NCBI GenBank assembly: GCA_006937955.1
Contig: SSNP01000015.1
Span: forward strand, 2,799,006-2,863,005
Origin: Pachypanchax playfairii
Lineage: Eukaryota; Chordata; Actinopteri; Cyprinodontiformes; Aplocheilidae
Length of the DNA: 64,000 nt
Direction of reading: 5' to 3'
The notes beneath the pieces are model-generated. The model searched no databases. It was not told the DNA's origin and saw only the letters and a list, made by a program, of their open reading frames with translations. Both the position numbers and the translations under genes were made by a program. Position 1 is the stretch's first letter; each line of letters starts with the position of its first letter. Positions 1 to 11,944 of this stretch are shown here, in pieces.

Positions 1-1663
1 GCTGGTTAATGCAAAGCAGAATCTAATGATGCCCTCCCTCACTGAGCCAATCAGCTCCCAGGATACAGAACCACATGCTTCTCGCCCATCAGCCCACAGC
101 ATCCCATATAAAATCAACTGGGCAAACCAGCTTAAGAAACATGTACCAGAAATAAAAACACCCGTTGTTTGTGATAAACATGTAGAAACACTCGCATATA
201 AAATCTGTGATTTAGTGAAGCAGTGAAATTTGATATGATATATAATCACACAGGAAGTGGATGGACATTGTTGAAATAGTTGCTTATAAAACACTTTGAA
301 CTCGGGGTTCTAGTATTTATAATCTGCGAGTGGAACGTCGCCGCCGGGTTCTCTGAATCAGGTTTCAATAAACCCAATTTATCTTAAGATGAATTAGGTC
401 ACTGAAAACTGATATAATACAGAACAGCTGATCTCTTCTTCTTTGATTTGCTGTACTGAGGTTTTAGTTCTATATCTGTGACATTTAGGATCTGAATAAG
501 ATCCAGATTTAGGGGAACTGGATGGTTTAAAGGAACAGCTGATGGGTTGTTATTCATGATTTTTGTTCACAATAAAATAAACCATGCTCCCTGTAGTTTA
601 ATGAAAGTCTGTATTTGCGCTGGTTGCGTGCAGCACCAGAGGGTTGGAGTTCCACTTGGAGAGTCCGTGTTTAGCTTGAAGTTGTTTTTACGTGTGAATT
701 CATTGGAGATCACACACGAGTGGGAGTGTCACGGCCACGTCAGATGTTTTCCTACCTCGTAGCTTTCCCCTGATTTATTTAGAGACGACACAAATGCAGC
801 AGTGCTGTTTTATTTCCTCCAGCATACCTTCACAGTCTCCTCCCACACCTTGTGAGAGAGTAACACCATGCAGCTTTTACTGACTTTAAATACTCAATGC
901 TGCGTTAGAGGAAAGGCTCAGAGGAGCGGCCAGCCGTGCAGAAGAGACCGCGCACATCAGCAGCCGACACATGATGAGGAGCGCTCATCAAGGGGGGTGT
1001 ATCTGCGAGGAAGGAAGTTCCCCACCTTCTTACAATTTGCAATTATAAAAAGCCCAGTGATCAGTTTAAAAGACACAGTTCATTTCTCTTCATTCTGACT
1101 GCCAGTTGCTGGAAGATGATTAATGCCCTGTGATTAATACTCAAGTTGAATCCTTTTTAACGGCAGGAGACATTAAACACTCAGAGCTCATTTGATGTGG
1201 AAGTGCAGGAAACTAACCTTTTTATCTTTCAGTCACAGCTGCAGGAGATTTCACTTTACCAGCTAGTTTTACTGGAATGGTACATTCAGTATGTGGCAGA
1301 GAGAGCGATCTAATAGAAAAGCTCACACACACTCGGTATATTATCATTACCCCCCACAAGGAGTTTGTTTTCACCAGGGTTTGTTTGTCCGTTAGCAAGA
1401 TAACGCAAAAGGAGATTTGGTTCATAAATTCAATCAGCGTTTTGTAACAACATTTTTAAGCTCCACAGTTTTCATCCAATCAAGCTTTATTTATAAAACA
1501 TGATCAGCACTGTGACAAAGTGTTGTATAATAAATATATAGATAGATTTTATGTTAAAAAGCTAATATCTTCATTCAGTTATAGTTAGTTTAATGATTAC
1601 CTAGAAATAACCCACAACCTGTTTATGATTTTTGAGCGGTATAAAATTTGGGAAAAACTGTAT
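1..1663. other. Non-coding flank, no gene recognised
   Basis: I see no convincing exon here. The short open frames have no recognisable domain and are not flanked by matching splice sites. The stretch may be intron 1 or upstream sequence of c2cd2l, whose first coding exon I could not find. Confidence 0.5.
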
Positions 1664-1667
1664 TTAA

Positions 1668-2437
1668 AGGGACATAAGGCAAGATTTGTGAAAAACTACA
1701 CATGCATTTCCAGTTTATTCAATGCTAATGGGTCATGAAGCATTAAAAACCCAAAATAACGAGGCCGTCCGCATATATGTCTGTTGCCTTGGAAACGCTG
1801 TGTGCCACATAATGCGCTGCAGTTCGACGTCCGAATTTTCCGCGCAGTTGTAGGGATGTGACGTAAATTGACGCTGCATGCGCGTTGCCGACAGCTCTTG
1901 AACAGGAAGTACATGGCCGCCGTGGACTTGGATTCAAACACTGAAGGTATACTTATGGATGTTTCTGCAGCCAGCAAACGACCTGTATCCACTCTCACCC
2001 CCCAAAAAAGTGGCACCACGAAGAAAAAAAAGACTTTATCAGCGGCATCTCGTGAGTCTAAAAAAAAATATGACCGAAGCCGGGCAGGCACCCGCATAAA
2101 TATTGGATATGCGTTCGGTTCATGGAGGGAACTTCAGCTGCATTTGGGAGTGAAAACGGATGCTGACATGGCTCATTTCCTTGTGACCAGGTGAGAAAAC
2201 ATTATAGGTCGTGTTTAGAGCCTGATACAGTATGAAAATGATGAGATCAAATCAAATAACAGAGTGGAGAGACCTGACGTGAAGTATGTTAGCCTCCCCG
2301 GTGCAGTGCTGTGAAGACGAACCGTCTGTAAAGTGTCTGTGCGCGCTCCCGTGCCGGCTTGGCTGGTGGCTGCAGTTAGCCACAGCGCCTGTCGCGGCAG
2401 CACTGAGTCAGATTTTGTAAAGCTGCCTTAAGTTCCT
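1668..2437 (+). mobile_element. 770-bp TTAA-flanked DNA transposon with a first-exon-like ORF (copy 1)
   Basis: The element is flanked on both sides by TTAA (1664-1667 and 2438-2441). Its imperfect terminal inverted repeats begin AGGGACATAAGGC at the left and AGGAACTTAAGGC when the right end is read inward. A second copy of exactly the same length lies inverted at 40112-40881, with different flanks, so the two are independent insertions. TTAA duplication plus AGGG-type ends is the pattern of Kolobok-like (or piggyBac-like) transposons; the superfamily is my inference. Inside is an open frame at 1868-2194 (more likely start at 1913, in a good ATGGCC context) rich in Lys and Ser, containing RINIGYAFGSWRELQ. 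It runs straight into a splice-donor-like CCAG/GTGAGA at about 2190. No transposase catalytic domain is visible, so this is probably a non-autonomous derivative that retains a 5' exon. Confidence 0.8.
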
Positions 2438-2441
2438 TTAA

Positions 2442-4338
2442 AGCAAAATTTCTCATGAATGTCACTGAAGTGTCCAAATTAAATGAAGTCCAATCAGAAG
2501 AGCTCGATCCTGCTGGAGCTTTCTAGTCATTTTATAGGATCATATTCCAGTTAGATTGAACTTTTTGTATATAATTAACTTAGACCTGGACTTGTTGACG
2601 TCTCTAAACCACTTTCAGAACTTTTATTGTTGGTTGGTTTCGGTTTTAGCGTCTCCATGTATGAACAACTTAGAGGTCACTAGATTAGCACGTGTACATA
2701 AAGATGGTAAACATCTGTATACAGATTTATACGTTTTTTGACTTTGATCATTGTTAGCTAGCATGCACTTGAGCTAGCATGGTGTCATGGAGCAGGTCAA
2801 ACTGATTACAATTTCTCATGTGAACCAATAAACACATGTTTTTTTTTTTCTTGTACACAACTTGTTTATGCATCATCCTGCTTTTCAAACAACATGGTGA
2901 AGGATTCATCATAAAGGGTCATCAGAAGCCAGAGGGATGGTGTATTTCTGGCTGACCCACATGCTTTACTGAGCCAGCTGAGGGGGGGGGGCAGTGCTGA
3001 CAAACCTGAAGTGACAATATGAATGCCCTCAGAAGTCTGCAGACTTGCCCTTCATATACAGACAGACTTGCTGCTGAAAGTCACAGTGGCGTGTAAATAT
3101 CCAACACGCCCATCAGGAGGGAAAAAATATCTTGCCTCAGCGTTATTTATATTATGATCCTTGAGTCTTTGCTGTTGGGTTGATTAGTGATTCTCCAACT
3201 TGCTGTGGTGTGAGTGTAGAAAGCTCCTCTTGGTGACCCGTCTTGGGTGTTCTGACCTTCTCCTCAAAAACATGGACATCACCGCGTTAGCACTCAAAGA
3301 CACGCTGTCCACCTTATACACCCAGCAGCAGCACGGAATCAAACCAGTGACTCAAACGTTCCTGGGGATATATTTGAACCTGATCCGTTTCGTCAGAGTG
3401 GCGGGTATTTTTCCGAAAGTGATTTATTTCAAATATATTAAAAAGTGCTGACACTTAAAAAGAAATCTTTGCCACGGATGTGATCTGAGTTTTGGGTTTT
3501 AAGGTGTTTGCTGGTGATCTAGTGGTCATTTGATCAGTACGCTCGAGTCATGTGACTGCAGTGTTTTGGACCAGAGAACTAGTGTCCGTGTGCAGCTCTG
3601 CCTTTGGCTTTCTGCCTCTGTGGCTGGACCGCAGACAGAAACACATGCACCCCCACCCCTCGTGTGACTCGTATGATTTTTTTTTTTTTTCTTCCTAAAA
3701 GCTGAGACATCTTGTTGAGAGGAGCATCGTCCAACTCCGACTGCCTGACAGGAAGGTGCTGCCTGCTGTAAGGCTGACTGAGCACTGACTGATGCTGCTC
3801 TGATAATGAGCGGATGCTGTTGTAATAACTTCGATACGGGTTTGTCTGTGAGCAGATTTAATCAGTGCAGGAAAATTACTGCCATAACACAAAGACAAAT
3901 TAATTCCCCCTCACTACGCCTGGGATAAACATATGTTAGAATATTGTTTGCCAGTATCCTCCGGCACTCGTCCGAGTCCACCAGCCCACAAAGCTGTCCG
4001 GGTGTTTCATGCTTTGTTAGCTACATGTTATTGCCCTGCAAAGGTAAAGATTGATGCAAACTTTTGGGGTTATTTACCTTTGAATCACCTGCAACATCTT
4101 CATATGATTATTTTTATGTTTTAAGCTCCTTATAAACTCATTCATGGAAACACGTTGACGCTAAATGAGTGAGGCAGTTAACACATTTGGAAGCACAATA
4201 TAACGATGGATTATTGTATTTAATCTGCTAAAATAATCCACGTGTGTGACTGTTAACAACGTGCATAGCAGAATCACTCACGTCTTTTTTCTGGTGTAAT
4301 ATTTTGGACCTTTTTTTCCCCTCTCCTGTCTTCTTTAG
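2442..4338. other. Non-coding sequence upstream of the first visible c2cd2l exon
   Basis: No exon can be supported here. The stretch contains a T run at 2829-2840, a G run near 2983 and a short open frame at 3200-3451 with no recognisable domain. The pyrimidine tract before 4339 is the splice acceptor of the first visible c2cd2l exon, so at least the right part is intronic. Confidence 0.55.
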
Positions 4339-7300
4339 GGCTCCCTCCAGATAACGTTTGACAGCAGCCTCCAGTTCACCGCTGGATCTGTAATAGACAG
4401 CGTGACGTGCACGGACCAGTCGCCAAACCAGACGGTAACGGTTTGAACATGGTTTAAAGCTGGTGTGAGGAAAAAGCAATAAGTGAGACTAGGATATCCA
4501 GCCTGCATATGGTGTACTTCATATCAAGGGAAAAAAAACCCGAAAATAAGCACGTTTATTAATGCAGCTGTATTAATAAGGGCAGTTTGATCCAGGCTTT
4601 CAGCATATGAAGTATACTTGTCTCTTCTTGTTTCATAGGTTTTACTCTGTAAATGTTGGGTAGACACACTGACATTCCCTGTGACGGTCACCCAGCTGTC
4701 ACCTGCTGCTGTTGCCATGGACACCTATCAAATCACTACTGCACCCATGATGGCAGAGGTACCAAACGAGCACAACACTTTGTTTCTCCCAGACAAACAA
4801 ATAAATGCTTCACAATTAAAGTTGGATAGTGCGGCGTGTGATCCCACGCTGTCTCCATCAGGTGGTGGTGCGCCTGCAGGAAGTGGAGGACGAAGGTCTG
4901 CTGATATCCTGGACTCTCTCCAAGCAGCCGTCCTTTTCTCTGACGGCGACCACGTGCAGACTGCAGAGACAGGTGACCATGTTTGTTATCGATGCAAATC
5001 ATCGCTCTCACTTCGGAAACCACTCGGTCTCTGCGCAAAAAGCTCGCATGCATTCAGGAATCCAACACACGTTATGCAAATGTTTCCCTCTTTCTTTAAA
5101 TAAATCCCTGCCGACGCTTTTATCATTTACATGTGAGTCACTCTTCAGCTCATTAAACTCGTCATGAGTCACGGAAACGCCAGTCTTTAATGTTGTTACA
5201 TAAACGAGCCTCATTCATCTGAGGCAACAACCAAATGATGAAAATAAGAAACAGGATTAAAACAATATCAGATAGAAATAATAGAAGCAGATGTTTTTGT
5301 ATTTGGCGCTGCTCGTGTTGGTCCGTCATCCATCACTCAGATGTTTGAACTTGATAGGACACGGAGGGCGATGCAGATCTGGACGTGATCAAAGGCATGA
5401 TCGAGGACACCCTGCTGAGCACTCAGCCAGCCATGGTCCTCAACCTAAAGACTTCTCCATCCAATCGTTTGGTGAGGATCTGTCACTTCAATCTAATTAA
5501 GTTAGAACAAATGTGTTCCGAAGGCCGGATGCTGCTGTGTGATAGATTATAGTTTTAAACAGATTAAAACTGAACTCTCCAGGCCCCACTGGACCACCTC
5601 TCCGTGGGAGTGCACTCCACACCCCGCAGCGTCCCGGTGAGACGACTCCTCCTCCGGCAGCTCAGGGCAACCTTAAGTAAAGGTCAGATTCTCCCTCAGC
5701 GTGGGATCATTTCCACACAGATGAGATCCGAGATCTCACCGCCTCTGTGTGTGTTTTTCAGGTCAGTGGTCCAGATCGGGGGAGCTTTGCTGCGTCCTGA
5801 GCCTGGACCAACCCTCTGCAGAGAGGAAAACCTGCTTCCTGCCTGTGCCCGCCAACCCAAACGCAGCACTGGAGTGGAATGAAGAAATAACTCTGTAAGG
5901 CACCACGTGTGTCTCTGAAGTTACAGAAATATGTTTTTACATGAAACGTTTCTTTGGGTGAATCAAATCATTTGAGGTTTTAAGACCTTGTTGTATGCTG
6001 TGTTTTAAATTTCCACATTTTGGGCTCATATATTGGGGTTCTGACACTCTGTGTGACACATCTTTCTGTTTCTGTGTTTTTTGAAGGGAGCTGGGACCCG
6101 AAACCAAAGAGCTCAGGATAAAGCTTGCAGAGCGGAGCTGCTTGAGGGAACGTAAGGAATAACTCAATACCAGTTTGCTTCTGGCTGCCGTCCACAAACC
6201 TGATCAGCAACATCATTTAGATGCTTAAGCAAAATCTGTCGTACCTAAAGTGCGCTGCTGGCAGATGCTCTGTAATGTGTCTTTGTTAGAAGCTGCTTCC
6301 AAAACGCTCTGGCATGACAGTAAAAACTACAAAGTGAATGCAGTTAGTAAAAATACGATGAGCTAAAATTTACCTGTCTATTTTTTTTATGATGAATTCT
6401 AACAGGATTTCTTCCGGGTCACGCTTCCATTTCCTTGAACCTTCAAAACAAAATTCCCTCTGGGCAGCATGTTCTGGTTATAAGCTCCGGTCAGGGTTTA
6501 TCACCTGACGCCACCATCACCACTGAGGTGAGAGATGACATCAGAACGTTGAGTGATCATTTTCAGACAAAATTCACAACAAAATCTGTCAGATTTCTTC
6601 TTTTGAAACTCCTGTTGATATTTTTTTCACTCTTCCAGCTGCTGTACACAGAAACCGAAGAGCTCGGCAGTTCCCGCCCCTCACTCACCCCCACCAAGAA
6701 GGTGGACGTGGACCGAACCGTCATGCCGGATGGAACCATCGTGACCACGGTCACCACGGTCCAGTCTCGAGTTAAACTCGACCGTAGCCCGGGTAAATCT
6801 ACATGTGTTGTACTGTTCTGGAGTGAATACTGAAAAAGTTCTGGAGAGATTGATTTCAGATTGTTGCCTTTCAGGTGATTCCCCGATGATTTCACCATCC
6901 AAGGTGGAGGTAAACGAAAAGACGTCCTCCGCAGTCCCTCCTGACGACAGAGACAGCAGCAGTCCCAACCCCAGCAGTGAGTCCAGACCCAAAACCAGAC
7001 TTTATTTTACAAAACAGATGCAAAGTAGGATGAACAAACAGATGTGTAACACGAGCATCACTCCCTGCACAAACGTACAGAACAGAAAGGGGATTTTTTT
7101 TTAAGCTTGTCTGGTGTCACAGAGGTCTGTTTTTGTTGCACAGAGAGCAATCGACTCTCTAACGGCCTGGATCCTGTCGCAGAGACCGCCATTCGGCAGC
7201 TGACAGAGTCCGGACCCAAATCTACCCGGAAGACGCCAACCAAAAGGAGCACGCTCATCATCTCGGGAGTGTCAAAGGTCAGAGAACGGACAATAAATGT

Positions 7301-8195
7301 GTGTAAAGTCACATGACACAAAGTTCTCTGGAATCATCTTCTAACATTGGGGTAGAAAAGACAGTAAAAATGTGACGTAATGTTCTTCAGTAACACACGT
7401 TCCGTTTAAATCTCAGCAGGTCCCACTCACTGAGGACCACTGCGCCATATCAAGCGGCTACGCAGCAGCCATGGACGCAGCCATGCACGGCAACAATTAC
7501 CGGGCGGGCCATCACCAGGACCCAGATGAAACCACACCCTCTGATGTGTCAGAGCGCCCGTCTGTGGATGATGTGGAGTCGGATACCGGATCTGCGTGTG
7601 CCCTGGAAACCCGCAGCCTGAAGGACCATAAAGGTATAACTCCTCCTCACATTTCACTGTTAAAAAAAATCACTTCAGATTTATTTAATTAATTTGGCTT
7701 TTTTTATTATTAAATTATTTATAGTTTTTTATTTATCTTTATCGGTTTTAAACAGTGCATTCAGCAAATCCAGACTTACATAAGGTTTTATTTCTCACTG
7801 CCCTCTGTTGGCTGCAGCTTTAACAAAATCCAGACTCAATAGACTGGATTTCAGCTTAAATAGGAAAGTTGACAGGTGAGAGACGACCTCGGATTCCTAA
7901 ATCTGCATTGATGTGCTGTGTATGTGTGTTTGTTTCTGCAGTGGGTTTTCTCCAAAGCGGCTCAAAGCTCTTGTTCCGCAGAAAAACCAGAGAGAAGGAG
8001 TCCTGCCTCAGCCAGTCCCACGAGGACATCTCCAACATGGGCAACAACTTCGCCGCCCCAGTTGCAAGCAGCAACCGTAAGAAGTCCGGCAGCTTTTCGC
8101 GGCGCCTCATCAAACGCTTCTCGTTCCGCTCATCTGGCAAATCAAAAGGCAAAGCTGCTGCTACCAACGGAGGAGCGAGCTTGGTGGAGAACTGA
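4339..8195 (+). CDS. c2cd2l: C2 domain-containing protein 2-like (TMEM24), exons 2 to last; 5' part missing
   Basis: C2CD2L/TMEM24 is an ER-anchored protein that tethers ER to plasma membrane and moves phosphatidylinositol through an SMP domain. Thirteen in-phase coding exons give about 570 residues: 4339-4434, 4639-4758, 4862-4972, 5358-5471, 5583-5676, 5762-5894, 6087-6151, 6406-6527, 6639-6792, 6875-6976, 7144-7277, 7420-7633 and 7942-8195 (stop at 8193). Diagnostic segments are [20 protein letters not shown] (SMP part), LRQLRATL at the C2 start, [34 protein letters not shown] and [12 protein letters not shown]. The last exon ends in a polybasic Ser/Arg/Lys tail ([14 protein letters not shown]), known in the family as the phospho-regulated membrane-binding region. 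The exon encoding the N-terminal membrane anchor and start of the SMP domain is absent, probably beyond the left edge. Family and orientation are certain; individual junctions are hand-called. Confidence 0.93.
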
Positions 8196-9470
8196 CCGTG
8201 AGGGTTGTGGTAGCTCAGCAGCAACCATACTCTAATCAGATCAACAACTAAACTCTGGCGAATCATCTCCTGTACGTCTACAGAGGGGATGCTGCTGGGA
8301 GGGATCCTCTCTGGAAACAACCTAACGCACCTTGAGTACAGCAGAAGAAGAACACTGGATTTAAAACGATATGATAAACTCTATTTTTTTTATTTTGTGA
8401 AGGAAATGTGCTGCTTGTTAGAAGATAAAACACTCTGTGCACTGTTTAAACAAACTACGGCATTTGATTGGTGGTGGAAATGATGTAAATGCACTTTGAA
8501 ATGAAGTTTTTTTTTTTACATAACACGTGAAATTTTGTTGGTTGTAAAAGGATAATTTATTCTTCTGTGTGATTTATGCTATTTATTTTATTTAGCCGGA
8601 ACGGGTCATCCCGGCTGTAACATAGTGTGACTTTGGCGTTTTTTTCTATGCAAATTTGATTTTGAAGATATAATTTAAGTTTGTTAAAATGAATCTATGT
8701 TGAACTGTGCTGTGGATTCTTATATCATGTTTATCATAGAAAAAAATCAGAGAAAGTGGCATATTTATGGTAATTTTGTGTGATAAAATGATTTTTTGTG
8801 GATCACGACTACAGTTTGCTTTTGACTGTTCAGTCAACCTGCTTTTTTTATGCTGTGTCATAAGTTTGAACTAAAAAAAAAAATTTAAAACATTAAATAT
8901 AAGGGTTTTTCAGAGCTTTACAAAGAAAAGTTTTTTTCACTAAATGCTTATGTTCGATTGGTTCATAAGCACAAAACTAAACTTTGTTATTTTAGGAATT
9001 ATTGATGCTCAGCTCAGGCAAAGTGAACAACGTTTAACAGAAGTGGGGTTTTTTTGAGTGGACGGACTGCACTCAGGGCTGGAAACTGAATTTTTAGCAG
9101 AACTGATATGTAAAACTGTACATAGGTTTTTGGTTATTTGTGTTTTCTCTTTTCAGTGACTGCAATAATTAAGGGACCTCAGAACAACCAAAAGAAACGA
9201 TACTGGATGTTTTTTCTCGATCAGTTAAAAGGAGAGATCCCTCATATAAAGCCACTGCTGTATTAATGACATGCTGTAAAACAAATTTAAAATGCTGAAA
9301 AATGAACAAAGCCACTTTCTTATCTGAAGCAACACTGCAGGAACATATTTATTTATGTGCAACCTGTCAGGTGAAACAGAGCGGCAGCACAACTTAATAC
9401 AAGTCCCAAGCTATATTTTAAAATGTAATTTACTGCAAATAAATAATTTTCCAAACATCATGTCACTTGT
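8196..9470 (+). other. c2cd2l: c2cd2l 3' UTR (probable)
   Basis: AT-rich sequence after the stop codon has no coding potential. An AATAAA at 9438-9443 is followed by a GT/T-rich stretch from about 9465, a plausible cleavage region. An ATTAAA near 8891 is an alternative. The exact 3' end is inferred. Confidence 0.5.
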
Positions 9471-9976
9471 GCACTTCTTTTATTTTGTAATGTGAAGGTG
9501 ACATAATAACACACCTAGATTAAAAACTTAGTGTAAAGGAATTTCACTTTCTACCTAGTGGATAAACTGGTTTTCCTGTATCATTTTTGTTAGTCTGAAG
9601 ATGTTTGTGTACGTTAGTAATGGAGTATTGTGCTGAATGCATCCTCATAGTGAAGATAAGGATAAAAGTCAGCTGGTCATGAGAGACGGTAGCAGTTTGC
9701 AAGTACATGTACAGTTAGGTTTTCTGTGAGATCTGAACTTTGGTATCAGAAGACCAGGGAGCTGCTGCTGTAAGATTAGAATGGGTCAAGGGGTTAAACC
9801 TGCAATTATTTTTTTTTAATTTTGTGTCATAATGTAGGATCCATTACTCTTAAAAGAAACATGTGTTCTGTGATAATCATTTTATTTATTTATCTTAAAA
9901 TCTCCACCTTTCCAGGAGGACGCGTTCTCGTAAATTTGTTTCATGTGTTGACTTTATTTTAATGCTGATTGCTGAA

Positions 9977-10256
9977 GCGCCAAAAGATTTAAAGTTGGAG
10001 GGAAGATATTCGATTGGTCTAATGTGTCCGCCTTTCGACACGTGACACACTGAAATCCGGGAGGAAGAAAAGAAATAACCAATCGTTAATGTTATTCTCC
10101 GACCCACATCATGATTGGCTTTGGGACACAACAGCTAAACCAATCACCACTGACTTTCTGTTTCTTTTGATCTCTGAAATAAGCCAATGAAATAAGACTT
10201 TATCACTCTAACGTCCAATGGTGGCTTAGGGCGGGACAAAGAGGGAGGTTTATATC
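9977..10256 (+). promoter_or_regulatory. h2ax: h2ax promoter: E2F-like site, CCAAT cluster and TATA-like box
   Basis: An E2F-like GCGCCAAAA lies at 9977-9985. Six CCAAT boxes follow in either orientation, at about 10013 (reverse), 10079, 10114 (reverse), 10140, 10184 and 10215. A TTTATAT box lies at about 10249-10255, some 80 bp before the ATG. Multiple CCAAT boxes bound by NF-Y plus E2F are typical of cell-cycle and histone promoters. The sites are seen; binding is inferred. Confidence 0.75.
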
Positions 10257-10333
10257 CTGGTCATCGAGTTTTTTTTCTCCATAGCTTAGCAACCTGTGCT
10301 GTAGCTTTGTCGGTGTAAGAAATCAAAGCAACG

Positions 10334-10762
10334 ATGTCTGGAAGAGGTAAAACCGGAGCCAAAGCTCGTGCTAAGGCTAAGACCCGTAGCTCTCGGGCTG
10401 GTCTGCAGTTCCCTGTGGGCCGTGTTCACCGTCTGCTCCGTAAGGGAAACTACGCTGAGAGAGTGGGTGCTGGAGCCCCCGTCTACCTGGCCGCTGTCCT
10501 CGAGTACCTCACGGCTGAGATCTTGGAGTTGGCCGGTAACGCCGCTAGAGATAACAAGAAGACCCGTATCATCCCTCGCCATCTTCAGCTGGCCGTTCGC
10601 AACGACGAGGAGCTGAATAAACTGCTCGGTGGCGTGACCATTGCCCAGGGAGGCGTTCTACCAAACATCCAGGCCGTCCTGCTGCCCAAGAAGACCGGTC
10701 AGTCTGCACCGAGCTCCGGCAAGGCGGGAAAGAAGGCCTCTTCTCAGTCTCAGGAGTATTAG
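10334..10762 (+). CDS. h2ax: Histone H2A.X
   Basis: This is an intronless 142-residue core histone. The N-tail [20 protein letters not shown], the fold segment [20 protein letters not shown], the acidic-patch region around [12 protein letters not shown] and the docking segment [13 protein letters not shown] identify H2A. The C-terminus ends SQEY, the motif whose serine is phosphorylated by ATM/ATR/DNA-PK to make gamma-H2AX at DNA breaks, which separates H2A.X from replication-type H2A. The start is the first ATG after the TATA-like box. The gene sits between c2cd2l and phldb1, all in the same orientation. In human these three genes are also on 11q23. Both a histone stem-loop and a poly(A) signal follow, as expected for a histone made in S phase and at other times. 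Confidence 0.98.
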   Translation: MSGRGKTGAKARAKAKTRSSRAGLQFPVGRVHRLLRKGNYAERVGAGAPVYLAAVLEYLTAEILELAGNAARDNKKTRIIPRHLQLAVRNDEELNKLLGGVTIAQGGVLPNIQAVLLPKKTGQSAPSSGKAGKKASSQSQEY

Positions 10763-10788
10763 CTTCTCGGCTAATAACTGAAACCAAA

Positions 10789-10824
10789 GGCCCTTTTAAG
10801 GGCCACCCACTTACTGAAAGAGCA
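10789..10824 (+). terminator. h2ax: Histone 3' stem-loop and downstream element
   Basis: GGCCCTTTTAAGGGCC at 10789-10804 forms the 6-bp stem with 4-base loop bound by SLBP in replication-dependent histone mRNAs. A CTGAAAGAG purine-rich stretch near 10815-10823 fits the histone downstream element that pairs with U7 snRNA. The stem differs slightly from the commonest form but keeps perfect pairing. Confidence 0.92.
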
Positions 10825-10870
10825 GTTTTCCTGTTTTTAAGTGTCTTGCAAAACATTATCCCTGGTGGTT

Positions 10871-10876
10871 AATAAA
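10871..10876 (+). terminator. h2ax: Poly(A) signal of h2ax
   Basis: AATAAA lies about 108 bases after the stop codon and 67 bases after the stem-loop. Mammalian H2AX is known to make both stem-loop and polyadenylated mRNAs, and this arrangement would allow the same here. Confidence 0.75.
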
Positions 10877-11557
10877 AGACAAAAGTTTTGAAAGTAAATA
10901 TTAGTTGGTTTAAGGCTAGCTAATATGACCGAGAAAGACTGCTGTTCAGAATTTAACTGGTCAGAAAATCCTGAAGCGTTTTCTCCCAGTCATGCATGTT
11001 AAAGCCAAAGAGCACAGACTTGTAATACTTGGTCTTTGTGACTTTAGCTTACAAAGTGATGGACTAACAGCTGGATACAAGTTGAATATTGGTTTGTGTA
11101 GTTCATTACATGTACGCATTCATTTAAAAACATTCAAAATGGATTTCTCAGGGTTTGCTTGTTGTGTTGCCTTCATTGTTTCTGTTTGAATTGTTATGGT
11201 TTTATTAAACATTTTTTCTGGCAGCAACAGATGTGACCTGGCAACATGTTTGTGGTTGGATTTTGTGTAACTTGTAACGTCTGCCTCTGTGCAGCTCCAG
11301 GTGTTTCCTGGTAAACAAGCAGCCGGTAAACCAACATGAGCACAACAACACCTGCTAATCCATGTTGATGGTGTTAAGAAAAATCCAGAGAATAATACTG
11401 TGCAGGTGTTTTAAAGCTGCCAAGCTCGTAATTTTTTAAATTTAGACTTTTTGAAGGTTCATACGTTTTTCTTTGGATCTGGATACTTTTTTCCCCCCTT
11501 TGCTAATTTTCTTACCTGATCTGTTTTTTTTTGTTGTTGTTTTTTTTTAAATGAACA

Positions 11558-11944
11558 TTTCAAAAAATTTGAATGTCATTGAAAAGTTTATTTCCCTATA
11601 ATTCCATTCAAAACATTCAACTTTAATAGATTATAGACTCAGGCAGGACTCACAGCTTAAAACTATTTAAATTATTTAGTACATAATTATATTACATATT
11701 TGTACATAATTTGGGCTTCCAGCTCATAAAACTCACAAAAACATGAATTCAAAAAATTAGAACACTGAAGAAATCAGCTAAAATTCTACAGGGCATGAAT
11801 ATTTTAAATTGAGTGTCACAGTACTCATTTACCAAACTCAAAGCACCTGCACCAGGTTTCAACAGGTGTAATTAAATTGCTTCTGATTTCTTCACAGTAT
11901 TCTAATTTAATAAACTTTTCCATGACATTCTAATTTTTTGGAAA
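11558..11944. mobile_element. MITE-like element with about 35-bp terminal inverted repeats
   Basis: The left end reads TTTCAAAAAATTTGAATGTC and the right end, reverse-complemented, reads TTTCCAAAAAATTAGAATGT; both continue into GAAAAGTTTATT. An inner pair around AAAAAATTAGAACACTGAAG and CTTCACAGTATTCTAATTT repeats the pattern. It has no coding capacity. It resembles a repeat family I know to be widespread in fish genomes, but the family name is not asserted. No clear target-site duplication was found. Confidence 0.65.

Noticed and set aside
1743..2097. Minus-strand ORFs inside the 770-bp transposon
   Set aside because: They mirror the plus-strand ORF, which alone has a good start and a splice donor.
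3200..3451. 83-residue ORF as a possible first exon of c2cd2l
   Set aside because: Does not resemble the N-terminal anchor of the family and has no donor in the needed phase.
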